Source: Clostridium sp. CCUG 7971
Lineage (GTDB): Bacteria; Bacillota; Clostridia; Peptostreptococcales; Peptostreptococcaceae
Direction: 5' to 3'
Length of the DNA: 37,235 bases
Assembly: GCF_017590215.1 (NCBI RefSeq)
Contig: NZ_JAFFPK010000099.1
Coordinates: 1-37,235 of the forward strand
The translations under genes and the position numbers were made by a program. This document shows positions 9,333 through 16,568 of this stretch, piece by piece (positions within the stretch are counted from its first letter, which is position 1; each line of letters opens with the position of its first letter). The notes beneath the pieces were generated by a model that was not told where the DNA came from, made no database searches, and saw only the letters and a list, made by a program, of their open reading frames with translations.

Positions 9333-9362
9333 AAAAAATGTGGCCATATAGCCACAATTTTT
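9333..9362 (-). terminator. Terminator of the TSCPD gene
   Basis: Read on the minus strand, tgtggc pairs with gccaca across a 6-base loop, flanked by A and T runs. It starts immediately after the stop codon. Confidence 0.8.
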
Positions 9363-9611
9363 TTATTTTAAAGCATCACGTATAGCTTTAGATAACTGGT
9401 CTGGACATGATGTAGCTTTTGATCCACAAGGTATATTTTCTAATTTATTTGCAACCTCATGAGCATCTTGTCCGATTACTAAGTGTTTTATTCCTATCAT
9501 GTTTCCTGGACATCCGCCTACAAACTCAATGTCTGTTATTTTGTTGTTGTCATCTACATCAAATGACATTTCTCTGCAGCATACACCGCTTGGTTTAAAA
9601 GTTATTTTCAT
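9363..9611 (-). CDS. TIGR03905 family TSCPD domain protein
   Basis: An 82-residue soluble protein matching the short stand-alone TSCPD family: it starts ITFKPSGVCCREMSF, continues GGCPGN and ends with the naming motif TSCPDQLSKAI. It has six Cys in conserved spots (CC near 10-11, C in GGCPG, C in IPCGSKATSCPD), suggesting metal or Fe-S binding. In larger proteins this domain is the C-terminal end of vitamin B12-dependent ribonucleotide reductases. The function of the stand-alone form is not known to me. ATG 9611 follows aggag by eight bases; an ATG 11 codons earlier would put that ribosome site inside the gene. Confidence 0.88.
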   Translation of the reverse strand: MKITFKPSGVCCREMSFDVDDNNKITDIEFVGGCPGNMIGIKHLVIGQDAHEVANKLENIPCGSKATSCPDQLSKAIRDALK

Positions 9612-9756
9612 CCCATAAACTCCTATACATAATAATATTTTCAACTAATGATACCAAGATGTGGATAATATTGCAATATGTAAAAGATATGCATAGTACA
9701 AGCATTCTATTTAATATAGTATCATATGATATTTATTATAGGGAGGAGGATGTTAT

Positions 9757-10623
9757 TTGAAAGTATATATTTCGAACTATCTATCAAAGAGTATCAGTGT
9801 GCTTAATTACGAGACATTTAATTTAGAAGAAGATATAGAACTAGAAGAAAGAATTTACCCCCATCATTTTTGTATAGATAAAGAAAAATCGTTAATCTAT
9901 ATACCAAGTTCTAATGATGGAGTTTTGTATGTCCTAGACTTAATAACTAATAAGATTATAGATAACATATCTATAGGTGGTAGTTTAAGTCAAGTTGCAT
10001 TATGTAATGGTGAACTGTTCGTGTCTAATGAAGATTCAAATAGTATATATATAATAGAACAAGATAGCTTAAATCCTATTGGTATAATAAGTGTAGATGA
10101 GATGCCACATGGATTTGATTTTGACCATGAAGATAATAGGTTATATGTACCCTGTATAAATTCTATAGTTTGTATAGATACAACAAACAAGTGCATAGAT
10201 AAAAAAGTAGATACAGAATTTAAAGCGTGGCATATAAAAATAGATAAAGAAAAAAATGAAATATATACATCAACTTTAGACGGAAAATTAGTAATATTAG
10301 ATGGAACTGATATGAAAGTGAAAAAAATAATAGAGGAATTTTTATTACCTGTGCAAATATGCTTTAATTATAGTAAAAACAGAGTATATATAGCAGACTT
10401 GGGATATAAAAGTATAAGGATTTTAGAATATGAAACGGGAAAATATCTAGAATCTATCGAAGTAAACGGAAATCCCCAAGGATTAGAAATATCTAAAAAT
10501 GAAGAATTATTATTTGTTTCGGATACCCAGAGAAATTCTATAAAAATATATAGTACTTTAGATAATAGTTTATTAAAAGAGGTAAAAGTAGGAAAAGAGC
10601 CTACAACCATATTATGTTTGTAG
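9757..10623 (+). CDS. YncE-like beta-propeller protein
   Basis: A 288-residue protein built of about seven repeats of roughly 40 residues, each with a pattern such as YVLDLITNKIIDNISIGG, RILEYETGKYLESIEVNG and KIYSTLDNSLLKEVKVG, ending in KEPTTILCL. This is the 40-residue YVTN/NHL-type blade seen in YncE and in surface propellers. No signal peptide or membrane segment is visible, so it should be cytoplasmic or exported by another route, for instance into the spore. The start is TTG 9757, preceded by gggaggagg at good spacing; no in-frame ATG fits. A 12-base palindrome, TATCATATGATA, lies at 9720-9731. Catalytic activity is not suggested; it more likely binds a protein or ligand. Confidence 0.7.
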   Translation: MKVYISNYLSKSISVLNYETFNLEEDIELEERIYPHHFCIDKEKSLIYIPSSNDGVLYVLDLITNKIIDNISIGGSLSQVALCNGELFVSNEDSNSIYIIEQDSLNPIGIISVDEMPHGFDFDHEDNRLYVPCINSIVCIDTTNKCIDKKVDTEFKAWHIKIDKEKNEIYTSTLDGKLVILDGTDMKVKKIIEEFLLPVQICFNYSKNRVYIADLGYKSIRILEYETGKYLESIEVNGNPQGLEISKNEELLFVSDTQRNSIKIYSTLDNSLLKEVKVGKEPTTILCL

Positions 10624-10625
10624 GC

Positions 10626-11161
10626 TTAATTATTATCACGTATAAGTAATTCGATTACTTCTGCATACATGTAAGAAGCATTTTTCTTCCAGTTATTGCA
10701 AATTAAATTGGCTTGCTTTTCTGAAGAAACATTTAAGTTTAAATCTATTAAATTAGATTGATTTTCTATAACTCTTAAATTAACAATAAATTCATGATCA
10801 CTTTGTTTAACAAAACTTGACTTTACTTGAGTATCAGATAATAAACTTTCTTTATTATTATTAATATACTCATCTATTTTTTTGTCACATCTTCTGGGAT
10901 TCTAGATAAGAAATATTCTAGTATTTCAAGCCCTTTTTGAGTAAGAGAGTAATATTCTCTAGCAGAGTCTTTGTATGTAGTTAAAAATTTGGATTCCATA
11001 AGTTGAGATAGAAATTGTTGAAGAGAGAAATAATTCATCATTTCTGTTTCTAATACAACTTGTGTTATTTGAGAATTAGTTAAATCCATATTAATTTTAT
11101 TTAAAATATATAAAATTAATAGCTTATGAGAAGCTAATTCTTCAGATGAGTTTTCAAACAT
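10626..11161 (-). CDS. DUF4364 family protein, interrupted by a -1 shift at an A7 run
   Basis: The first segment (11161-10874) encodes 95 residues, from MFENSSEELASHKLLILYIL to RIPEDVTKK, then TAG. This is a DUF4364-type winged-helix domain. The -1 frame continues without stops from the same A7 run (10883-10877 on the minus strand) to TAA at 10626, reading IDEYINNNKESLL, a central FIVNLRVIEN and NLICNNWKKNASYMYAEVIELLI, which is the usual C-terminal half of the family. A single -1 slip at A_AAA_AAA, or one extra A, gives 178 residues, the normal length. It may be programmed frameshifting, transcriptional slippage, a true mutation or a sequencing error. ATG 11161 has ggagg. The family is thought to be a transcription regulator. 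Confidence 0.8.
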
Positions 11162-11275
11162 AATATCATCCTCCGTAAACTATTTCTATATAATATATTA
11201 AACTAAAATATATAAAAATAAAAGCACAATTTATTTAATATTATATTTGAGTATAATTTGAATAATTTTGTAAAT

Positions 11276-11299
11276 AAAAAGGCTACCAAAATGGTAGCC
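11276..11299 (-). terminator. Terminator of the SASP gene
   Basis: ggctacca pairs with tggtagcc around an aaa loop; T runs on both sides make it usable on both strands. It lies between the SASP stop and the DUF4364 start. Confidence 0.82.
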
Positions 11300-11329
11300 C
11301 TTTTTTTACCCAGGTGTCAGAATTTTAAT

Positions 11330-11539
11330 CTACTTCCCAGCCATTTGTTGTTCAGCCATTTCAACTAATTTCTTAGTCATATAACCACCAACATATCCGT
11401 TTTGTCTAGCTGTTAAGTTACCTTTATCAACAGTATCATAGTTAGCTAAACCTATTTCATTAGCTATTTCTAATTTCATTTGGTTTAAAGCAGCTTTAGC
11501 TGCAGGAACTACAGTTTTGTTGTTGTTTGAACTTGACAT
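11330..11539 (-). CDS. Alpha/beta-type small acid-soluble spore protein
   Basis: A 69-residue protein that coats and protects DNA in the dormant spore. It has the family's two signatures: the germination protease (GPR) site LEIANEIGL (23-31) and the C-terminal DNA-binding block NGYVGGYMTKKLVEMAE (47-63). Length is normal. ATG 11539 has aaggagg ten bases upstream; a start 24 codons earlier would swallow this site. The 5' leader carries an 8-bp hairpin (11569-11593). Expression is expected in the forespore under sigma-G, though I could not pick out a convincing sigma-G promoter. Confidence 0.95.
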   Translation of the reverse strand: MSSSNNNKTVVPAAKAALNQMKLEIANEIGLANYDTVDKGNLTARQNGYVGGYMTKKLVEMAEQQMAGK

Positions 11540-11652
11540 AGTAAAATTCCTCCTTAAGTTGATGTTTGACAACGAATTATACTCTTTCGTTGTTAATACT
11601 AATTTGCCCACGAATATGATTTTATATACTATTTTTTAAAAAAAATATTTTT

Positions 11653-11814
11653 TTAAGATTCCTTTCTATTCATCTTTATTTTCTTATCTTTTCTTATACC
11701 GTTTACAGTACTGTGAATTTCTCTTGGGTGAACGTTATTTTTAAATACTGAATTATCGTGAATACTTTCTCTTTCTCCATTTACATTTTTAGGTACATTA
11801 TTTAAAGTTGCCAC
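11653..11814 (-). CDS. Hypothetical small basic protein (53 aa)
   Basis: A short reading frame starting GTG 11814, five bases after a strong aaggtggtga ribosome site, and ending TAA 11653. The product starts MATLNNVPKNVNGERESIHD, contains NSVFKNNVHPREIHSTVNG and ends in a very basic tail (IRKDKKIKMNRKES). It has no membrane segment, Cys or Trp and looks intrinsically disordered, as do many minor spore proteins. It lies upstream of the SASP gene on the same strand, facing away from the divergent pdaB-like gene. I recognise no family. The good ribosome site and codon use are the support for it being real. Confidence 0.6.
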   Translation of the reverse strand: MATLNNVPKNVNGERESIHDNSVFKNNVHPREIHSTVNGIRKDKKIKMNRKES

Positions 11815-11941
11815 TAAAATCACCACCTTTTAATATGATTAAATTTAGTTTCTCCAAATAACAATTTTATTTTAGTAGTAATTTTTTGAAATTAAAAAAT
11901 AAATTTTAAGTATAGGATAAATTATTATAAGGAGGTGTAGC

Positions 11942-12706
11942 ATGAACAGCAGATTAAAAAAGACTAAGTCATTAATATCTAGTATTTTTTTTCTAATGCT
12001 AACATTAATATTATTATTTGCTTTAGTTTATGGAATAAGATATTTTTGCTACAAGCAAGAAAATGCAAATATGCCTATATATAAGGTTGATACACAAGAG
12101 AAGAAAATAGCTTTAAGTTTTGATGTTGCATGGGGATCTGATAATATAGATGAAATTCTAAATATATTAGATAAATACAACATAAAATCTACATTCTTTT
12201 TAGTTGGAAGTTGGATAGATGATAATGAAGAACTTGTTGCTAAAATACATAAAAAAGGACATGAATTAGGAAATCACTCAAATACTCATGCAAATACAAA
12301 AGAGTTATCAGAAAAGGCAATAGTACAAGAACTAGAAGTAACATCAAGTAAAATTGAAAAAATAACAGGGGATAAAACTACGTTATATAGACCGCCTTTT
12401 GGGGATGTAGATAATAAAACTTTAGAAGTATGCAAATCTTTAGGATATAAAGTTGTTAAATGGGATGTGGATTCTATGGACTGGAAAGAAATAGGACCAA
12501 ATCATGTAATAGAAAGAGTAGCTAGAGGCTCACAACCAGGATCAATAGTACTATTCCATGCAAACATAAGTAATGTAGAAGATTACTTAGATTCAATAAT
12601 AAGTAACCTTCAAAAAGATGGATATGAAATAGTTCCAGTGTCAGAACTAATACATAAGGACAATTATACGATAGATAGCAATGGAGTACAAAAAATTAAA
12701 GATTAA
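11942..12706 (+). CDS. pdaB: PdaB-like sporulation polysaccharide deacetylase
   Basis: A 254-residue NodB-domain protein with one N-terminal membrane helix (about 11-35) and an external catalytic domain. Motif 1 is SFDVAWG (59-65), the variant typical of PdaB (ALTFDISWG in Bacillus) rather than TFDDGP. The rest are standard: NHSNTH (111-116), RPPFG (150-154), WDVDSMDW (174-181) and LFHA (204-207). PdaB is needed to keep spores dormant in Bacillus and is thought to act on cortex or germ-cell-wall peptidoglycan; that role is transferred by family. The start has aaggaggtg. Its placement next to a SASP gene fits sporulation. Confidence 0.85.
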   Translation: MNSRLKKTKSLISSIFFLMLTLILLFALVYGIRYFCYKQENANMPIYKVDTQEKKIALSFDVAWGSDNIDEILNILDKYNIKSTFFLVGSWIDDNEELVAKIHKKGHELGNHSNTHANTKELSEKAIVQELEVTSSKIEKITGDKTTLYRPPFGDVDNKTLEVCKSLGYKVVKWDVDSMDWKEIGPNHVIERVARGSQPGSIVLFHANISNVEDYLDSIISNLQKDGYEIVPVSELIHKDNYTIDSNGVQKIKD

Positions 12707-12807
12707 ATAGATATTAAGAAACTGTAATAAAAAATAAACTTAATCAATATATTTATTATATAAAAAAGATAAAACATAAGAATTAACAATTGTGGGGGGA
12801 GAAAAAA

Positions 12808-13443
12808 ATGATAACTGTTAAAGACGATACTAATGTAGTAAACCTAAGGGGAGAATTAGAAGAAAATTTAGAATTTAGTCATGAGATATTTGGTGAAAAA
12901 TTCTATAATACTAAAATAAAAATAAATAGACTTAGTGATTCATATGATGTACTTCCGATAACTGTATCAGAAAGATTATTAGAGGAAATAGATTTTGAAA
13001 ATAATAAATCTGTTAAGGTAGTAGGCCAATTAAGATCTTATAATAAAAATATTGATAATAAAAACAGATTAGTTCTTACTATATTTGTTAGAGATATAAA
13101 AGTCTGTGATGAAGAAAATAAAGACCCCAATAGTATATTCTTAGATGGATACATATGCAAAAATCCAATATATAGAAAAACTCCATTAGGAAGAGAAATA
13201 ACTGATTTATTAGTTGCTATAAATAGGCCATATAATAAATCAGACTATATACCATCAATAGTATGGGGAAGAAATGCCAAGTTTGCTAAGAGTTTAAAAG
13301 TAGGGGATAGAATACAAATGTGGGGAAGAGTACAAAGTAGAGAGTACGAAAAGAAGACTGATGATGGAGATGTTCTTAAGAAAGTTGCATATGAAGTTTC
13401 TATATCTAAAATAAAGAAAACTAGTGAAAATAACAATGAATAG
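12808..13443 (+). CDS. Single-stranded DNA-binding (OB-fold) protein, SSB-like
   Basis: A 211-residue protein with two OB-fold-like halves. The first (about 10-100) carries VNLRGELEENLEFSHEIFGE; the second (about 110-205) carries FLDGYICKNPIYRKTPLGRE, the SSB-like block ITDLLVAINRPY and IVWGRNAKFAKSLKVGDRI, then QMWGRVQSREYEKK. These blocks match SSB and PriB-type proteins found as second copies in clostridia. There is no acidic DDDIPF-type SSB tail, so this is probably not the main replicative SSB. ATG 12808 has tggggggag at ideal spacing; an in-frame TTG six codons earlier lacks a site. Its likely role is binding ssDNA in repair or plasmid/phage-like replication; that is inference. Confidence 0.75.
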   Translation: MITVKDDTNVVNLRGELEENLEFSHEIFGEKFYNTKIKINRLSDSYDVLPITVSERLLEEIDFENNKSVKVVGQLRSYNKNIDNKNRLVLTIFVRDIKVCDEENKDPNSIFLDGYICKNPIYRKTPLGREITDLLVAINRPYNKSDYIPSIVWGRNAKFAKSLKVGDRIQMWGRVQSREYEKKTDDGDVLKKVAYEVSISKIKKTSENNNE

Positions 13444-13473
13444 GGTTTCATAAAAAACATTGAAATTTACCTA

Positions 13474-13502
13474 TTGAATAGTTCCCTCGGATTGATTATA
13501 AT
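13474..13502 (+). promoter_or_regulatory. Sigma-A promoter of the methyltransferase-like gene
   Basis: -35 TTGAAT (13474-13479), a 17-base spacer and a perfect -10 TATAAT (13497-13502), placing the start about 45 bases before the GTG start codon. Confidence 0.7.
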
Positions 13503-13553
13503 CTATTCTATGATGATTTATATAAATGTATAAAATAAAAGAGGGGGAACACT

Positions 13554-14123
13554 GTGAAAAGCGTATTATATCATGATTACGAGCCTAATGCTGATTTGAT
13601 TGATACTTCTGATGATGTAACATGTTTTTTAGATACTATCAAGTATAATATAGGAAACAATATATTACTTGTTGGAGAAATAGGCAATTTAGGAAAAAGA
13701 TTAAGAATGTTAGGTGTGTATGTAACAATACTAGAAAATAGTGCATATGAGGATGTATGTTACTCTTTAATACACAATGAAAACTGTAGCGTTGTAAAAG
13801 GTTGTTTAGAACTACTACCGTTTGAAGATAAATATTTTGATAAAGTTATAATATTAGATCACTTTAATAATACTAATAATTGTAGTAAAGCTTCAAAAGA
13901 AATAAATAGAGTTTTAAAGAATAATGGAGAACTTATATTAGAAGATTTAAATCTAAAAAATTTAAAAGTCAAGTTAAAGCATTTAAAGCGTAAGTTATGT
14001 GGTGAAAATATAACATATCATTACCCTCAAGATATAATCAATATGTTCTCAAGCTTAAACTTTGAAGGTACTCTTAAAGAAGTTCAAAATGAAAGATATA
14101 TTTATATAGGAAAAAGAAAGTAG
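13554..14123 (+). CDS. Class I SAM-dependent methyltransferase-like protein
   Basis: A 189-residue protein with a Rossmann pattern: NNILLVGEIGNLGKRLRMLG (35-54) in the position of the SAM-binding motif, followed by VTILEN (acidic end of strand 2), then LLPFEDKYFDKVIILDHFNN (motifs III-IV) and EINRVLKNNGELILED (motif V). This is the order of Methyltransf_11/25 proteins, but motif I lacks the usual D-x-G-x-G-x-G, so it may bind SAM weakly or not at all. No substrate can be read. The GTG start follows gagggggaa. It is monocistronic between a strong promoter and a terminator. Confidence 0.65.
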   Translation: MKSVLYHDYEPNADLIDTSDDVTCFLDTIKYNIGNNILLVGEIGNLGKRLRMLGVYVTILENSAYEDVCYSLIHNENCSVVKGCLELLPFEDKYFDKVIILDHFNNTNNCSKASKEINRVLKNNGELILEDLNLKNLKVKLKHLKRKLCGENITYHYPQDIINMFSSLNFEGTLKEVQNERYIYIGKRK

Positions 14124-14154
14124 ATAATGTAAAATAAAATATATAGATAATAAA

Positions 14155-14185
14155 AATAAAGACTAGGTTATCCCTAGTCTTTATT
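14155..14185 (+). terminator. Terminator after the methyltransferase-like gene
   Basis: aataaagactagg pairs perfectly with cctagtctttatt across a short loop. It has A and T flanks on both sides. Confidence 0.88.
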
Positions 14186-14275
14186 CAATATAATGACGAA
14201 TTTATAAATTCAAACTGTCAACTTGAGCAATATGTTGATTACATGAAGTGTAGCACCAAAGCAATAGCTTAAAAT

Positions 14276-14312
14276 GTTTCGCATACACGTCGCTCAAGCG
14301 TAGCGAATTTTA
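14276..14312 (+). repeat. Dispersed intergenic repeat, short copy 3
   Basis: gtttcgcatacacgtcgctc, then aagcgtagcgaatttta. It keeps the left end (TTCGC.ACACGT..CTCAAGC) and the right end (AGCGAATTTTA) of the full repeat but lacks the centre. The 55 bases before it (acttgagcaatatgttgatt to atagctta) look like a diverged second copy. It ends 17 bases before the ATG of the small membrane peptide, with only the ribosome site between. Confidence 0.6.
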
Positions 14313-14328
14313 TTATAGGAGAGGAAAA

Positions 14329-14469
14329 ATGAACATAAATTATGCTTTAATTATTATTGTAATGTTATTTGTAGTACTTATATCGATTCAGTTAACACTA
14401 AATAAGATATATTTAATATTAAAAGATATAAAAGAAATAATTAATATTAAGAAATTAAGGAATGATTAA
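14329..14469 (+). CDS. Small single-span membrane protein (46 aa), coupled to the sigma-54 regulator
   Basis: ATG 14329 follows a taggagagg ribosome site. The product is [20 protein letters not shown] as one membrane helix, then [20 protein letters not shown] and a KKLRND end, a basic amphipathic helix. Its TAA (14467-14469) lies one base before the ATG (14471) of the sigma-54 activator and overlaps that gene's ribosome-site region, so translation is probably coupled. I recognise no specific family. A membrane partner that reports to the activator is possible but is conjecture; a leader peptide used only for coupling is the alternative. Confidence 0.65.
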   Translation: MNINYALIIIVMLFVVLISIQLTLNKIYLILKDIKEIINIKKLRND

Positions 14470-14470
14470 G

Positions 14471-16240
14471 ATGATAAGCTTAGAATATATTAAAGATGAT
14501 ATTCAAAACATAGCAGAGGCCATTGTGGCTGTTTTAGGTATAGATGTAACTATAGTAGATCAAAATTTAGTAAGGATTGCAGGTACAGGAATATATATAG
14601 ATAAAGTAGGTAAAAAAGTATATGGATACTCTGCATTTAAAAAATCACTAACTGAACAAATTGATATATTAATTGATGATCCAAGCTGCAATGATATTTG
14701 CAAAGAATGTGACAGTAATATAGGATGTAAGGAGTTTGCAGAGGTGTGTTGCCCTATAATATGTGAAGAAAAATCATATGGTGTAATAGGTCTTATAGCC
14801 TTCACAGAAAATCAAGCAAATATTATAAAAGACAATAAAGATAATCTTATGAATTTTTTAGGTAAAATGGCTGATTTGATTTCTAATAAATTAAAAGCTC
14901 AAATCAAAACTTATGAATTAGAGTTGGAAAAGAAAAGATTAGAAACATTAATAGACAGTATGGATAAAGCTATAGTATCTATTAATGTAGATGGAAAAAT
15001 AGATAAATATAATTCAAAGTTTATGAAGATATTTAACTTAAAAGGAAGTATAAAAAATAAAGATATATCAGATATACTAAAATTTATTGATAGACAGTCA
15101 ATGAATAATTTTAAGAAAGATAAATCTTGTAGTTTTAATTATGAAAGTGGAGATTATACTTTAAAAGGAATATACAATGCAAACAAAATAATTTTAAAAA
15201 ACGAACTTAAAGGATATGTTATAGATTTTATAGATAAAAGAGATGCCATAAAAAACTATAACAAAATAAATAAAGATTATATAATAACCCTAGATAATAT
15301 AATAGGAGAAAGTGATATTATAAATAGTACAAAAAAAGAAGCTCTTATTGCATCAAAATCAACATCTACAGTTCTTATTACAGGAGAAAGTGGGACAGGC
15401 AAAGAGTTATTCGCAAGGGCTATACACAATCATAGTAATAGGAATGAAAATCCTTTTGTAGCGGTAAATTGTGCAGCTATACCAGATAATCTACTTGAAA
15501 GTGAATTATTTGGATATGAAGAAGGTGCATTTACTGGAGCTAAAAGAGGAGGTAAATTAGGTAAGTTTGAGCTTGCTCATAAGGGAACTATATTCTTAGA
15601 TGAAATAGGAGACATGAGTTTGCATTTGCAAGCAAAACTACTTAGGGTGTTGCAAGAAAAGGAGCTTAATAAAATAGGTGCGAAATCAAATGTGTTTATA
15701 GATGTAAGAATTGTAGCAGCAACTAATAAAGACTTAGAGAAGATGGTCAATAAGGGAACTTTTAGAGAGGATTTATATTATAGATTAAATGTAATTCCAA
15801 TATCATTACCAAGTCTAAGGGATCGTAGAGAAGATATTCCTTTATTAGCTAATTTTATGATGAAAGAATATGCTATCAAACTTAATAAAAATGTAGTCGA
15901 TATAGATAAAAGTGTTATAAATTTAATGATTAATTATAAATGGCCAGGCAATATAAGAGAGCTTCAAAATATTATAGAATATAGTGTAAATATGTCTTCA
16001 TCATCTATAATTACATTAGATACAATGCCAAATAGAATGAAAAAAATAGATAAAAGTGAAGATATAATAATTAAAGAAGGAATAATTAATCTAGAAGAAT
16101 TGGAAAGAAGAGAAATTATAAAGGCATTAGATAAATATAAGGATTATAAAAAAGATAAAGATTTAGCAGCAAAGGCCTTAGGTATATCAAGGGCAACTTT
16201 ATATAGAAAACTAGAAAAGTATAAAATAGTCTCAAAATGA
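14471..16240 (+). CDS. Sigma-54-dependent transcriptional activator (probable regulator of cysteine desulfidase)
   Basis: A 589-residue enhancer-binding protein. The N-terminal domain (1-145) is GAF-like with a Cys cluster (CNDICKEC, then CKEFAEVCC), which suggests a redox, metal or thiol sensor. A PAS-like domain follows (about 150-260). The AAA+ domain has Walker A GESGTGKE (305-312), GAFTGA (352-357, the sigma-54 contact loop) and Walker B IFLDEIGD. The C-terminus is a Fis-type helix-turn-helix ([20 protein letters not shown]). It is followed by its own terminator, then a -24/-12 promoter for an L-cysteine desulfidase; the same arrangement exists in C. difficile, where the regulator has been named CdsR. 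ATG 14471 is preferred over 14462 because aagga is correctly spaced. Confidence 0.93.
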   Translation: MISLEYIKDDIQNIAEAIVAVLGIDVTIVDQNLVRIAGTGIYIDKVGKKVYGYSAFKKSLTEQIDILIDDPSCNDICKECDSNIGCKEFAEVCCPIICEEKSYGVIGLIAFTENQANIIKDNKDNLMNFLGKMADLISNKLKAQIKTYELELEKKRLETLIDSMDKAIVSINVDGKIDKYNSKFMKIFNLKGSIKNKDISDILKFIDRQSMNNFKKDKSCSFNYESGDYTLKGIYNANKIILKNELKGYVIDFIDKRDAIKNYNKINKDYIITLDNIIGESDIINSTKKEALIASKSTSTVLITGESGTGKELFARAIHNHSNRNENPFVAVNCAAIPDNLLESELFGYEEGAFTGAKRGGKLGKFELAHKGTIFLDEIGDMSLHLQAKLLRVLQEKELNKIGAKSNVFIDVRIVAATNKDLEKMVNKGTFREDLYYRLNVIPISLPSLRDRREDIPLLANFMMKEYAIKLNKNVVDIDKSVINLMINYKWPGNIRELQNIIEYSVNMSSSSIITLDTMPNRMKKIDKSEDIIIKEGIINLEELERREIIKALDKYKDYKKDKDLAAKALGISRATLYRKLEKYKIVSK

Positions 16241-16266
16241 TACTAAATATCATTTTGAGATTTTTT
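16230..16266 (+). terminator. Terminator of the sigma-54 regulator gene
   Basis: tctcaaaatgata pairs perfectly (13 bp) with tatcattttgaga over a 5-base loop, then six T. It includes the regulator's stop codon. The remaining 240 bases up to the sigma-54 promoter are very AT-rich; an activator-binding site is expected there, but I could not identify a convincing one. Confidence 0.92.
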
Positions 16267-16509
16267 GTATTGTTTTTGAGAAAAGTGAAACTATATAATG
16301 ATATATTCAATTTATAAAAAGTGAATAATCTATTATTATATAAAAAAATTAAAAAATTCTACATAGTTTTATAAAATAATTTATATATTATTTAATTTAA
16401 AAAATATGTTTAAATTTCAATGTTTATATAATACTTAATAATAAAAATTTAAATATAAAAAATAATTTTAATCATTCCCAAAATATATAAAAAATAATTT
16501 GAATAAAAG

Positions 16510-16526
16510 TTGGCACGCTTATTGCT
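16510..16526 (+). promoter_or_regulatory. Sigma-54 (-24/-12) promoter of the cysteine desulfidase gene
   Basis: TTGGCACgcttaTTGCT matches the consensus TGGCAC-N5-TTGCA/T exactly, with GG at 16512-16513 and GC at 16524-16525 ten bases apart. The start point should lie near 16537, just before the ggaggg ribosome site. Confidence 0.93.
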
Positions 16527-16568
16527 ATAATTATAAGTCATAATATTATTATTTTGGAGGGATTTATT

